Counted from the first letter of the stretch, positions 9,514-18,337 are shown. The stretch is DNA of 64,000 bases from Fulvitalea axinellae (GCF_036492835.1 NZ_AP025314.1:4630010-4694009); one strand, 5' to 3'. The notes: a model not told the origin generated them from the sequence alone. Translations and numbers: made by a program.

Positions 9514-9640
9514 TATATACGGCGACTTTCTCGTGGGGGGTCTTTTGATTTGTTAAAAGCTGTTTAAGACTGTCAAGTTCCGATGCGCAACAAAAAGGGG
9601 CATATATAAAAAAAACAAATAATGTAATTGTTGCTCGCAT
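9514..9640 (-). pseudogene. 5' fragment of the split sensor kinase (signal peptide)
   Basis: From the ATG at 9640 this reads MRATITLFVFFIYAPFCCAS, a hydrophobic signal peptide, followed by ELDSLKQLLTNQKTPHEKVAVY up to the IS edge. There the frame enters IS sequence and stops within four codons. The codon phase at the edge (GTA TAT A) matches the phase of the 3' part (TAT ACT AAA) once a single TATATA is kept. This shows directly that the two pieces were one gene. The fragment is too short for gene tracks that require 60 codons. Confidence 0.88.
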
Positions 9641-9707
9641 TTTTATGCTTTTGAGGTCTGAATTTCGAAAAATACAACATTACAATATAAATAAAAAAAT
9701 AAGAACA

Positions 9708-9737
9708 CATAGGCCTAAATAGAATTATAGGCCTATG
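9708..9737 (-). terminator. Terminator after the AidA/PixA-like gene
   Basis: CATAGGCCTA and TAGGCCTATG are perfect arms around an AT-rich loop. On the minus strand the hairpin is followed by TGTTCTTATTTTTTTATTT. It lies between the AidA/PixA-like gene and the split kinase. Confidence 0.7.
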
Positions 9738-9772
9738 ATAAAGTTAAGTAATATTAACGTTCTCACACTCGA

Positions 9773-10270
9773 TTATGGGAATGTTACAGACTCTCCACCT
9801 TGAGCACCATCAGCATCACTTCGACGAATAAATACAAATGGATCCCAAGTATAAGGTCCGTAAGTTTTACCATCATTCTTAATTACGAAATTTAGCGTAT
9901 ACTTAAGCTTAGCTTCAATTCCGATAGATTCAGGAACATGGCAAGTAACTTTATTTCCGATAAAATTCAGATTCGTAAGAACCTGCTCGCCGAGAACCTG
10001 TCCCGAGATACCGATAAACTGTATATCGGCGGTTTCATGATTGTCAGCTGCGATCCACTCCAAGTCATCGCCAGGAGCAACGTCCGTCACCAAGTTATAA
10101 GCCGGACCGTCAGGTTGCCCATTGTTGTCGTCTGTCATCGTAACGAAATCCCTTACATCAAAATAAGGAGGTGCAAACATCGGGTTGATAATCGGAAACT
10201 GATTAAGAATCTTCTGAGCATCGACCGAAATAGACACGGTAACTAGCTTACTTGTCGTAGTTTCTGACAT
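9773..10270 (-). CDS. AidA/PixA-like inclusion-body family protein (tentative)
   Basis: This 165-residue cytoplasmic protein has no signal peptide or membrane segment. It begins with a β-strand of the form TVSISVDAQKILNQFP, has a central GDDLEWIAADN segment, and ends near GKTYGPYTWDPFVFIRR. This order (ISVD-I--P at the start, GD-L-W in the middle and YxWDP near the end) resembles the AidA/PixA inclusion-body proteins known from Photorhabdus, Xenorhabdus and quorum-regulated Ralstonia genes. The family call is tentative and its biochemical role is unknown. It is followed by its own terminator and preceded by a long non-coding gap, so it is probably a single-gene unit. Confidence 0.5.
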   Translation of the reverse strand: MSETTTSKLVTVSISVDAQKILNQFPIINPMFAPPYFDVRDFVTMTDDNNGQPDGPAYNLVTDVAPGDDLEWIAADNHETADIQFIGISGQVLGEQVLTNLNFIGNKVTCHVPESIGIEAKLKYTLNFVIKNDGKTYGPYTWDPFVFIRRSDADGAQGGESVTFP

Positions 10271-10959
10271 GATTGTGTTTTTAAAAATAGTTAAATATTA
10301 TGGTCGCTTAACCCAAGAGCAGGAAACGGGCACGATACTTTCCGGTGTGAGACGATTTTCTCGTTCCCAGATATCCGCTCATAGGCATTGCTTACCGTTC
10401 TTTTCATGAAAAATTAAATGGAAACTCTCTTAACCCTACACCACCTCAACTCCGTCTTCACACATCAAAGAAAGTTATCAAGGGAAATATCTTCAATTTA
10501 ATAATGAAATGTTTATTTTTCTTAACTTCAAAAGCACATCTGCTTAGTTTGCTAAGTAGCAAAATGATTTAGGCAACTAACCTATTAAACACAGACACAC
10601 TCCCTGACAAAAACATTCAATTCATTAAAAAACAGAAGTTTACAGTGAAAATAAAATCACTGATTTAGTGAAAAGCCAAAAGAACAAAAGGCAATAATTG
10701 TAAAATTATTATTTCCAAAACAAAAAAAGTAACATCCTTTGATTTTATTACATCATCTTTTCTCTCCGATTCATCCGACCCGATCGTCTAAAGTCACAAT
10801 ATTAATCATTCAGCCCAAGTACATCGAAAAAATAAACACTCCACAATGGAAACTCTAGCTGGGTTTCATTCACAAATCTTAGTAGCCCAAAGCTCAAAAA
10901 TGGAAAACGCCAGAACCCTTAAAGGCACCAGCGTTAACATTAAATGTTATGTGCTCTTA
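10271..10959. other. AT-rich intergenic stretch, no gene seen
   Basis: The 689 bases between the AidA/PixA-like start and the end of the HAMP-GAF-PAS gene have no ORF with protein-like character on either strand. The part next to 10271 must hold the promoter of the AidA/PixA-like gene. The part next to 10959 holds a hairpin with arms AACGC (10906-10910) and GCGTT (10931-10935), followed on the minus strand by TTCCATTTTTG, a possible terminator. The unusual length and low GC hint at an undetected small RNA, but nothing specific supports one. Confidence 0.5.
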
Positions 10960-12885
10960 TTAGGCTTCAACAGTTACATCTGTTACATCAACACCTATGA
11001 CTGTTAGAACCCGGCTAAACTCATTCAAGTCAGTATGCGCTCTTACTGACACTTTGACAAGGCGAATATCGTTGCGTTCGCCTCTCATTCGCCAAACACC
11101 GCCATACGTGTCTCCCTCTTGAAGATTATCCAGTGATTCCCCTGAGATTGGATCCACCAAAAGGCTCGAAATCTGCTTGCCTAACATTCCGCTCAAAGGG
11201 CCTAGAGCTTTCACCGCATTCTCATTCGCATTGGCCAAACAAAGGTTTTTATCCAAGGTCAAGAGAATACATGACTCATCGAGTAACCTGAGGCGCTCAT
11301 GGCCTTCGGAATCCTGACGTGAGACTTCTTCTTGGGTGGCTTGAAGCTCTTCCATATTCTGCCTCATCTCCTCTTCCTGCGCCCGCATCTGTTCGGTAAG
11401 CTCTGTCGACTCTTCCAATAGACGCTGAGTGTTTTCGGCTATCTTTACGGACGACACGGCCGAAGCGATATTCTCGGAGATTTTCTCCAAGAATTGGATC
11501 TCGTGCTCCTTCAACAGTTTGAACGAGGCTATCTCCAAAACGCCGTATACCTTCTCGTTAATCTGCAAAGGTACGATCACAAGACAAGACGGGTTAGCTT
11601 TTCCAAGTCCGGAAGTGATACTTACGTACTCTTCAGGGATATCGGTCAAATAAAGTGTACTCCGCTCTAGCCAAGCCTGACCTATCAAGCCCTCACCCTT
11701 ACGAACCTTTTGTTCCAAGAATTTCTTTCTGTCCCAAGCATAACAAGCCGCCAACTCCATAAAAGGATCTTCCTCATTTTCATTACCGAGGATAAACAAG
11801 CCTCCTTGGTTAGCGCCCACATAACGAACAAGATTTTTAAGAATCTCATCGGCAAGGTTGGCCAGATTATCATTGTTGTTCCGCAGAATATCCGCAAACT
11901 TGGCCGTACCTTCGGTCACCCAATTTCTGGCCTGGTCGTCTTCGCTCACTTTTCGCAGGTTGTCACGCATTCCTAGCAAAGCATTACCAAGCAGGTCATT
12001 CTTACTCACAGGCTGGAAGTTGGAGCCGTATTTTCCTTTTCCGATATTCTCGGCAAATTCCGACGTTTTCCGGAGATTCTCCGAAAGCGCTACGGTAGCT
12101 TCCTCAATCCCAACAATCTCCTTCATCTTCACGGAAACGGCTTTCTTTTTATCCGACTTTCTTTGGGACACGTCACCCTTAGCCAGTTTCTTCAGCTTTT
12201 TACTAATGTTTTCAAGCGGGAGCGAGATTGACCGGGCCAAAAGCCACGCTACTAAAAGGCCTCCAAGCAAAACCACCAGAGCCATAACCGAATTCACCGT
12301 CCAGATATCCTCGTTCAACGCAAGTGCTTTCGCCTCTACTTCCACCATTTCATTCCGGAGTTTGTCTTCCAAGTCCAGAAGTTCCTTCTCAAAAGGCCAT
12401 ACATTTTTGCGGATTTTGAGCAACTCAGCAAAAGCCCCCGCCATTAGCGTCGAGTCCTGATAATCTTCCTTATGACTCAGATCCGAAAGGATGGTCTTTT
12501 CTTTTCTGAAAATAGACTCAACCTTTACAAAAGCGTCACCCAGCTTCTCGGACCACTCTTCATGGCCCCACTCAAGCGAGAGCGCACGAACATCGTCGCG
12601 CAATATCGGATATTCCTTTTCGTGAATTTTTTTGAGCTGAAGAGTCCCGGATTTCGTAGGAGAATAAACATGTTCCAAAGTCAGCACCTGCGACCGGACG
12701 GCTAGCTCGGCCAACTGGCCAAGCTTTTGGATAGAAGGCGCACGCACTTCGGCGTTCGCTTTGCTGGCGTTTGTTTTGCCAATAGACCAATACAGGTTAA
12801 GCCCCGCACCTATGGACGAGACCAACACCAGGAGCAAATAGCTCGCAAGTATCCTGTTGTAAATAGAGGAGCGATTCTTTTTCAT
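10960..12885 (-). CDS. HAMP-GAF-PAS membrane sensor protein without output domain
   Basis: The 641-residue protein has a membrane helix at about 13-33, a helical periplasmic sensor region, a second membrane helix at about 198-218 and a HAMP linker. Next come a GAF domain (about 345-480), a coiled coil with AQEEEMRQNMEELQATQEE, and a PAS-like domain up to the C-terminus. No His kinase, GGDEF, EAL, phosphatase or methyl-accepting region follows, so it must act through a partner. The YfiR-like gene 127 bases upstream on the same strand is the natural candidate, by analogy with YfiR control of a HAMP-containing membrane sensor. Confidence 0.85.
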   Translation of the reverse strand: MKKNRSSIYNRILASYLLLVLVSSIGAGLNLYWSIGKTNASKANAEVRAPSIQKLGQLAELAVRSQVLTLEHVYSPTKSGTLQLKKIHEKEYPILRDDVRALSLEWGHEEWSEKLGDAFVKVESIFRKEKTILSDLSHKEDYQDSTLMAGAFAELLKIRKNVWPFEKELLDLEDKLRNEMVEVEAKALALNEDIWTVNSVMALVVLLGGLLVAWLLARSISLPLENISKKLKKLAKGDVSQRKSDKKKAVSVKMKEIVGIEEATVALSENLRKTSEFAENIGKGKYGSNFQPVSKNDLLGNALLGMRDNLRKVSEDDQARNWVTEGTAKFADILRNNNDNLANLADEILKNLVRYVGANQGGLFILGNENEEDPFMELAACYAWDRKKFLEQKVRKGEGLIGQAWLERSTLYLTDIPEEYVSITSGLGKANPSCLVIVPLQINEKVYGVLEIASFKLLKEHEIQFLEKISENIASAVSSVKIAENTQRLLEESTELTEQMRAQEEEMRQNMEELQATQEEVSRQDSEGHERLRLLDESCILLTLDKNLCLANANENAVKALGPLSGMLGKQISSLLVDPISGESLDNLQEGDTYGGVWRMRGERNDIRLVKVSVRAHTDLNEFSRVLTVIGVDVTDVTVEA

Positions 12886-13012
12886 GGAGCAAAAAAGAGG
12901 AGATTATGTTTTATGCGGCTGTATAGAGTGTGTGATCTGTCCAAGCGCCGGAGAAGTTCCCGCTTTCAGGCAACCGCCCCGCCGTTTACATTTCCTGTTT
13001 GCCCCGTAGGCT

Positions 13013-13528
13013 TTATACAAGAATTGCGAATTTCAGAAGGTTAGGCATCGGTCGCAACGACGACTGGCGCAACACCTCCTTGTTCAGCTCAAACCGGAGC
13101 CTGCCGTTCTTCCGTATCAGGTTTATAGCGCTTCCCTTGGTGGCGTAACCCGGCTTTTCGGTCACTAAAAGTACAGGGAGGCCTTTCACTTTCTCCTTAA
13201 GCAAAAAGAGTCTGTGGCTTTGCCCCGACGACACGTAAGCAATGTGACATTCTCGCCCTTCGCCCAAGCTTTCAATTCTTTTCACAACTATCCGCCGGCC
13301 GTCCAGTCTCTTGGTACGGGCCATCTCCCTCAGGCTTTCCTCCACCGGCGATTCTCCAAGCACTCCGATAACGAAATCCCCTTCCGAAACCTGCTCAGGC
13401 CATTCTATAAACCTGGCAAAAATATACATGAAAACCTGATGGTACTTGTAGCTGTCTGTTTGAGCGGAAAGCGGCAAGGCCATCATCACAAAAAAAACCA
13501 AACACAGTATACGCTTAAAATACATCAT
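13013..13528 (-). CDS. YfiR family periplasmic protein
   Basis: This 171-residue protein has a signal peptide ending at LPLSAQ and the DUF4154/YfiR pattern: an early FARFIEWPE motif, FVIGVLGESPVEE, and late segments LVTEKPGYATKGSAINLIR and LRFELNKE. In Pseudomonas, YfiR is a periplasmic inhibitor of the membrane cyclase YfiN. In Bacteroidota its partners are more varied. Here it lies directly upstream of a HAMP-GAF-PAS membrane protein, which suggests a periplasmic ligand-sensing pair. Confidence 0.88.
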   Translation of the reverse strand: MMYFKRILCLVFFVMMALPLSAQTDSYKYHQVFMYIFARFIEWPEQVSEGDFVIGVLGESPVEESLREMARTKRLDGRRIVVKRIESLGEGRECHIAYVSSGQSHRLFLLKEKVKGLPVLLVTEKPGYATKGSAINLIRKNGRLRFELNKEVLRQSSLRPMPNLLKFAILV

Positions 13529-13688
13529 GCTTCCGCGTTATGTCCATCCGTTGTTCGTAAGGAAATTACAACGAAAAAATAAATATGGCACGAGTAAAAC
13601 AAATATTTCAACGACTAAATCTATAATTAGGGACATTTTCTGTCCTAGACATTTCATATAAAGTCCCCGACAAGGCCCTTTGCCCATG

Positions 13689-13740
13689 TTAGCCACAACT
13701 GGCTAAAGTTCGAATATGTCGCCTGTTTTTAGTACTTTTG
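13689..13740 (+). promoter_or_regulatory. Inverted repeat and -7 box upstream of prfA
   Basis: TTAGCCA (13689-13695) and TGGCTAA (13700-13706) form a 7-bp perfect inverted repeat with a 4-base spacer. TACTTTTG (13733-13740) fits the TAnnTTTG -7 element. A factor bound at the repeat would sit in the -35 to -50 region. The leader from there to the ATG at 13890 is about 140 bases. The rest of the 361-base gap (13529-13889) shows no gene. Confidence 0.45.
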
Positions 13741-13889
13741 CCCATTCGGACACGCTATAGACGGCTATTTCCCGAATACGGAAACAGCTCAGCCTAAACC
13801 CGTAAGCGGGGCGTCCGTACAAAAAGAGGGCAATGGCGAAACCCGTACGCAAGAAAATCGGGATTTCCCCAAGAAAATACACTTGACAG

Positions 13890-14969
13890 ATGATTGAGAA
13901 ACTGGAAGAGATCAAGGACAGGTTTGATGAATTGTCCAGGCTTATCGTACAACCCGACGCCATGTCGGACATGAAAGCCTACACCAAGCTCCTTAAGGAA
14001 TACAAGGACTTGGAGAAGGTCGTCAAGAAATACGAGGAATACCGGGCCGTAATCGACGGGATAAAGGAAGCCAAGGCGATCCTCGACACCGAAAAGGATC
14101 CCGACTACCGGGAAATGGCCAAAGCCGAGATCGATGAGCTGACTCCACAGCAAGAACCGCTGGAAGAGGCACTCAAGCAAATGCTCATCCCGAAAGACCC
14201 GAACGATTCGAAAGACTGCATCTTGGAAATCCGCGCGGGTACGGGAGGCGACGAAGCGGCCATCTTCGCCGGCGACCTTTTCCGTATGTACCAGCGTTTC
14301 GCCGAGAAGTCTGGATGGAAAATCGGCATCATGGACCTTACCGAGGGAACCTCGGGCGGATATAAGGAAATCATCGCCAACGTATCGGGCGAAGACGTGT
14401 ACGGACAGCTCAAGTTCGAATCCGGAGTACACCGCGTACAGCGCGTGCCGGCCACCGAAACCCAGGGCCGTATCCATACGTCGGCCGCTACGGTAGCCGT
14501 ATTGCCCGAGATGGAGGAAGTGGACGTAGACGTGAACATGAACGATATCCGTAAGGATATCTACTGCTCTTCCGGACCGGGTGGCCAGTCGGTAAACACC
14601 ACATATTCGGCCATTCGCCTTACTCACTTGCCTACCGGGCTTGTGGTAACATGCCAAGACGAGAAATCCCAGATCAAGAACTTCGACAAAGCGCTGAAAG
14701 TGCTCCGCGCGAGGCTCTATGATTTGGAGCTCCAAAAACATAATGAAAAAGTGGGGGCGCAAAGGCGCTCGATGGTAGGTAGCGGCGACCGTTCCGACAA
14801 AATCCGTACTTACAACTACCCACAAGGCCGGGTAACCGACCACCGTATCAATATGACGGTTTACAACCTGCCCGACGTGATGAACGGAAGTATCGCCGAG
14901 TTTATCGAAGGTCTCCGCATCGCTGAAAACGCCGAGCGCATGAAGCAGGAAAACGAGGGAATGGAATAA
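13890..14969 (+). CDS. prfA: Peptide chain release factor 1
   Basis: The 359-residue protein terminates translation at UAA and UAG. The stop-codon recognition motif P187-A188-T189 (PxT, RF1 type) and the catalytic GGQ at residues 231-233 (GPGGQSVNTTYSA) are both present. The typical RIHTSAATVAVLPE segment links them. The length is normal. The gene lies between the two inverted IS copies and is followed by a large hairpin terminator. Confidence 0.97.
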   Translation: MIEKLEEIKDRFDELSRLIVQPDAMSDMKAYTKLLKEYKDLEKVVKKYEEYRAVIDGIKEAKAILDTEKDPDYREMAKAEIDELTPQQEPLEEALKQMLIPKDPNDSKDCILEIRAGTGGDEAAIFAGDLFRMYQRFAEKSGWKIGIMDLTEGTSGGYKEIIANVSGEDVYGQLKFESGVHRVQRVPATETQGRIHTSAATVAVLPEMEEVDVDVNMNDIRKDIYCSSGPGGQSVNTTYSAIRLTHLPTGLVVTCQDEKSQIKNFDKALKVLRARLYDLELQKHNEKVGAQRRSMVGSGDRSDKIRTYNYPQGRVTDHRINMTVYNLPDVMNGSIAEFIEGLRIAENAERMKQENEGME

Positions 14970-15103
14970 GGAATTTTGAAGGAATAAATCCTTTTTGGTC
15001 TTTGGTATCGGGTATCAGGTATTTGGTCCTGTAGCGATTTTCGGCCGTAGGCCAAAACAAGGAAATTATTCTTGACGCATTTCTAAATGACATAAACTCA
15101 AAA

Positions 15104-15166
15104 CGCCGGACCACGCAACTGACGACACATAATTCGTGTCATTTCAGTACCGGGTCCGGCGATTTT
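15104..15166 (+). terminator. Long two-level hairpin terminator after prfA
   Basis: The outer arms CGCCGGAC and GTCCGGCG are followed by ATTTTT. Inside them lie ACTGA/TCAGT and GACAC/GTGTC, giving a nested stem. It ends about 48 bases before the next start, so prfA and the lipoprotein gene are separately transcribed. Confidence 0.75.
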
Positions 15167-15213
15167 TCCGACGCACGGGGCTTTTTTACAATTCACTTTT
15201 ATACCTAAACGCT

Positions 15214-16614
15214 ATGGGAATCCGACTTCGTAACGCTTTTGCCTTGCTTTGCCTTCTTACGGCTTTCTTCGCTTGCGATCCCGAAGACGAAACCATAACG
15301 GCGGACCCCAACATCAAACTAGAGTTCTCGACCGACACGATTTCTTTCGACACTCTACTCACCGGCTACAGATCCATCACCCAAAGGGTCAAAATCTATA
15401 ACCGCGACAAAAACGCTGTCAGAATCTCAAGCGTCTTTCTTTCGGGCGAAGACGAATCGCCTTATCGGATGACACTGAACGGCGAAACGACACCTATAAG
15501 GGAGGACCTCGTTTTGAACGGCAGCGACAGTCTGCTTATATTGGTGGATGTGGAAGTTCCGGAAGACAGCAGACCGGAGATATTCAAACAAGAAGGAAAC
15601 ATCACCTTCCTTACCAACGGCAACAGCCAAAGCGTAAAACTGCTCACTTGGGCCCAAAACGCCGTAACAATCGGCAAACAAAGCATTACGGAAGATCTCC
15701 TATTCTCTGACCCGCGTCCATATTGGCTCAAAGACACCATAACGGTGGAAGAGGGCACTACGCTAATTTTGGGAGAAGGAACAAAAATATTGGCCGATCC
15801 CGGGGCTTCGATCGTGATCAGAGGAAAACTCAAGGCCCAAGGCCTACCGGACAACAGGATTCTGATAAGAAACATCCGCCAAGACGGACTTTACAAGCAC
15901 GGCCCCGGACAGTGGGAGGGAATCTCACTCACCGCCAACGCACAAGCCTCCCTGTCTTTCACCGACATTCTCAACGCCAAAACCGCCATAAGCGCAGACG
16001 GCAGAGAAGGAACCGCCCGGCTGGAGATGGAAGGGAGCAAACTGGAAAACTGTTCCGAAAGCAACCTCATAGCCATCAATACCAAAATCCAAGCGAAAAA
16101 CTGCCTGTTCGACAACGCCGGCGACCGGGGAATTGTCCTTTTGGGTTCCGAGGCCGAGTTCACGCACTGCACCATCGCCAATTACGGCTTCCAGCTTGTG
16201 CCACGTTTCGAAACGCTTTGGATCAGCGACAAGGCCCAAGTAGGGGAGAAAGAGGAGTCATATTCGAAAAAAACCAATGCCCGATTCCGCAACTGCATAG
16301 TAACCGGAAACTCGCAGGAAGAACTGGGAATCACCCTCAAACTTCCCGAATCAACCGTATCCTTTAGCAGAAGCCTTCTGAAAACCCAAAGTCTGGATAA
16401 ATGGCCCGACAACAGGCGAATAGCCGGGGAATATTCAAAAATAATGTTCCAAAACCCCGCCGAATTCGACTATAGGCTAGACAGTCTGGAAGTATCGCCC
16501 GCCAAGGATTATGGCCTGCCGGCCAATACGGAAAGGGATCTGGAAGACAAAACCCGCGACGAAAAACCCGACGCCGGAGCCTATGAGCAAGTAATCAAGG
16601 AAAAGAAAAGCTAA
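15214..16614 (+). CDS. Large lipoprotein with predicted right-handed β-helix region
   Basis: I chose the ATG at 15214 because it gives a clean lipoprotein signal (MGIRLRNAFALLCLLTAFFAC). An upstream start in frame at 15136 would put a basic 26-residue extension in front of it. The mature protein (about 447 residues) has an N-terminal β-sandwich-like part, then from about residue 170 short repeated strands (TLILGEGTKILADPG, GSKLENCSESNLIAINTK, CTIANYG) typical of parallel β-helix proteins, and ends with a DAGAYE motif common in such surface proteins. The function is unknown. It is probably exposed on the outer membrane. IS copy 2 lies 27 bases after the stop. Confidence 0.8.
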   Translation: MGIRLRNAFALLCLLTAFFACDPEDETITADPNIKLEFSTDTISFDTLLTGYRSITQRVKIYNRDKNAVRISSVFLSGEDESPYRMTLNGETTPIREDLVLNGSDSLLILVDVEVPEDSRPEIFKQEGNITFLTNGNSQSVKLLTWAQNAVTIGKQSITEDLLFSDPRPYWLKDTITVEEGTTLILGEGTKILADPGASIVIRGKLKAQGLPDNRILIRNIRQDGLYKHGPGQWEGISLTANAQASLSFTDILNAKTAISADGREGTARLEMEGSKLENCSESNLIAINTKIQAKNCLFDNAGDRGIVLLGSEAEFTHCTIANYGFQLVPRFETLWISDKAQVGEKEESYSKKTNARFRNCIVTGNSQEELGITLKLPESTVSFSRSLLKTQSLDKWPDNRRIAGEYSKIMFQNPAEFDYRLDSLEVSPAKDYGLPANTERDLEDKTRDEKPDAGAYEQVIKEKKS

Positions 16615-16633
16615 TCCGCCAAGTCAAACGGAA

Positions 16634-16640
16634 TAACATA
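16634..16640. repeat. Target duplication TAACATA, left side of IS copy 2
   Basis: The same seven bases follow the element at 18292-18298. The duplication shows that copy 2 inserted at this place as a simple transposition event. Confidence 0.8.
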
Positions 16641-18291
16641 GGGTTTACTGAAAAAGTAAAAACCACAAGATTATCAGTGGATTAGGTAGCTTGTTTCCCT
16701 TTCCAAAGCACAGGGAATATTCGTAAATTGGCCTTAGAAAGGACTGAGAGCATTTTTTCCCTTGCACCTATGATCAAGACAAGTTCCTCGCAATTGAGTA
16801 TAGAAGGTTTTTTGGACCCGGAAATAGGGCGCCTTAACCCGGAAAACAGATGGGTGAAGTTGGCCAACTCCATCCCCTGGGCGGAATTGGGTTTGGTCTA
16901 CGAATCGAAAATGTCGACGGGCAAGGGCAGTCCGTGCAAACCGGCCCGGCTGGTCATCGGCGCGCTGATCGTGAAGCATAAGCTGAACGTTTCGGACGCC
17001 GAGGCGATAGAACAAATCAAAGAAAATCCGTATCTCCAGTATTTCGTGGGACTCGGCTCGTTCACCACGGAAAAGGCCTTTGACCCTTCGCTGTTCACGA
17101 CGGTCCGCAAGCGGCTCGGGTACGGGGATTTTAACAGGATGAGTTCGCTTTTGCAACACGAGGGGATCCGTATTGCGGAGGGCGATCGGGATGAAGGGTC
17201 CAAAGACGGGCATTCCGGGGACGCCGAAGATGACAAGCGGGTTGTCTCCTGCGACGCGACGGTGGCGCCGCAAGAGATTCCATACCCCACGGACCTTGGG
17301 CTGTTGGCTACGGCGAGGGTGCAGTCGGAGAAAATCATCGACCTCCTTTGGCCCGTCGCCAGGGATTCCGGTTTATCCAAAAAGCCCCGGACTTACCGGG
17401 ATAAAGCCCATAGGGAATATGTCGGGGCGACGAGAAAAAAGAGGAAAGGAGCCGAATTCTGGCGCGTGTGCGCACGCCGACAGCTGAATTATCTGGAACG
17501 GAACCTACGGCATATCGACAGCCTCATAGAGGCCAACAAGGGCGTTATACGCCTAAAAAGCAGGTTTTTGAAGATTCTGATGGTGCTTCACGAAATCGCC
17601 AGGCAACAGTCGCTCATGCTGGAGACCGGTGCCAACAGGGTGGACGGCCGCATCGTGAACGTCTTCCAGCCCCATGTCCGGCCGATAGTCCGGGGCAAAA
17701 ACGGAAGCGACACCGAGTTCGGCGCCAAATTGTCCGTAAGCCTTCACGAAGGCTATTCCTATCTGGACAAGGCGCAATGGGACGCTTACTACGAGGGTGA
17801 CGCGGAAGTGATCCGCGGGCACATCGACAGTTTCGGGGAGAGAAACCCGGAAATGAAGCTCGGCAAATTCGTCGGGGACAAGATTTACGGAAACAGGAAC
17901 GCCCGGCAGACCATGTCCGGCGCGGGTGTGGAATTCGTGGGCTCCCCGTTGGGAAGGCCTCCCTCAAGTCCCGAAAAAATCAGGGAACGCAAGGAAAACC
18001 GGACGCTTCACCAACGGCACCGGAGCAGGGCGGAAGGAAAATTCGGGGAAGTGAAACGGGGACACGGATTGGACAAAATACAGGCAAGGAGAGCGGACAC
18101 TTCGCTTTCATGGATCGCCTGCATTTTCTTCGTGGCCAACTTGAAAAGATTTCAGAGCGAAATCTTTTTTGACCTTGTTTTCTTGAGCTGGAAATACGGG
18201 ATATGGCTTCAAGACGGCGAAAAGAAACAGGAAAAGACTGTCTGGCAAAATATCCTAGCTGGGTAGCCCTCTGGGCTTTTTCAGTAAACCC
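16641..18291 (+). mobile_element. IS5/IS1182-type insertion sequence, copy 2
   Basis: This has the same 1651 bp and 16-bp terminal repeats as copy 1, but in reverse orientation. It inserted between the lipoprotein stop and the terminator that originally served it (18306-18337), so no gene is broken. Together with copy 1 it forms a 7127-bp-spaced inverted repeat. Confidence 0.93.
16773..18266 (+). CDS. Transposase of IS copy 2 (DUF772 / DDE type)
   Basis: This 497-residue protein is identical to the transposase of copy 1, with the start chosen at the same ATG (MIKTSSSQ). The open reading frame is intact. The DDE residues (SCDATV, VGDKIYG, RAEGKFGE) are present. Confidence 0.93.
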   Translation: MKTSSSQLSIEGFLDPEIGRLNPENRWVKLANSIPWAELGLVYESKMSTGKGSPCKPARLVIGALIVKHKLNVSDAEAIEQIKENPYLQYFVGLGSFTTEKAFDPSLFTTVRKRLGYGDFNRMSSLLQHEGIRIAEGDRDEGSKDGHSGDAEDDKRVVSCDATVAPQEIPYPTDLGLLATARVQSEKIIDLLWPVARDSGLSKKPRTYRDKAHREYVGATRKKRKGAEFWRVCARRQLNYLERNLRHIDSLIEANKGVIRLKSRFLKILMVLHEIARQQSLMLETGANRVDGRIVNVFQPHVRPIVRGKNGSDTEFGAKLSVSLHEGYSYLDKAQWDAYYEGDAEVIRGHIDSFGERNPEMKLGKFVGDKIYGNRNARQTMSGAGVEFVGSPLGRPPSSPEKIRERKENRTLHQRHRSRAEGKFGEVKRGHGLDKIQARRADTSLSWIACIFFVANLKRFQSEIFFDLVFLSWKYGIWLQDGEKKQEKTVWQNILAG

Positions 18292-18305
18292 TAACATAGA
18301 ATATC

Positions 18306-18337
18306 AAAAAAAGCCCGGGCGTGCCCGGGCTTTTTTT
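18306..18337. terminator. Bidirectional terminator between lipoprotein/IS2 and tlpA-like gene
   Basis: AAAAAAAGCCCGGGC and GCCCGGGCTTTTTTT pair with a 2-base loop, giving T-runs on both strands. It probably ended the lipoprotein transcript before IS copy 2 arrived and also ends the minus-strand tlpA-like transcript. Confidence 0.85.

Noticed and set aside
13794..14843. 349-codon minus-strand ORF opposite prfA
   Set aside because: Long only because of the codon bias of prfA on the other strand. The product has no family features.
9514..16640. Composite transposon formed by the two IS copies
   Set aside because: Each copy has its own, different target duplication, and the segment between holds core genes such as prfA, so the two inserted independently.
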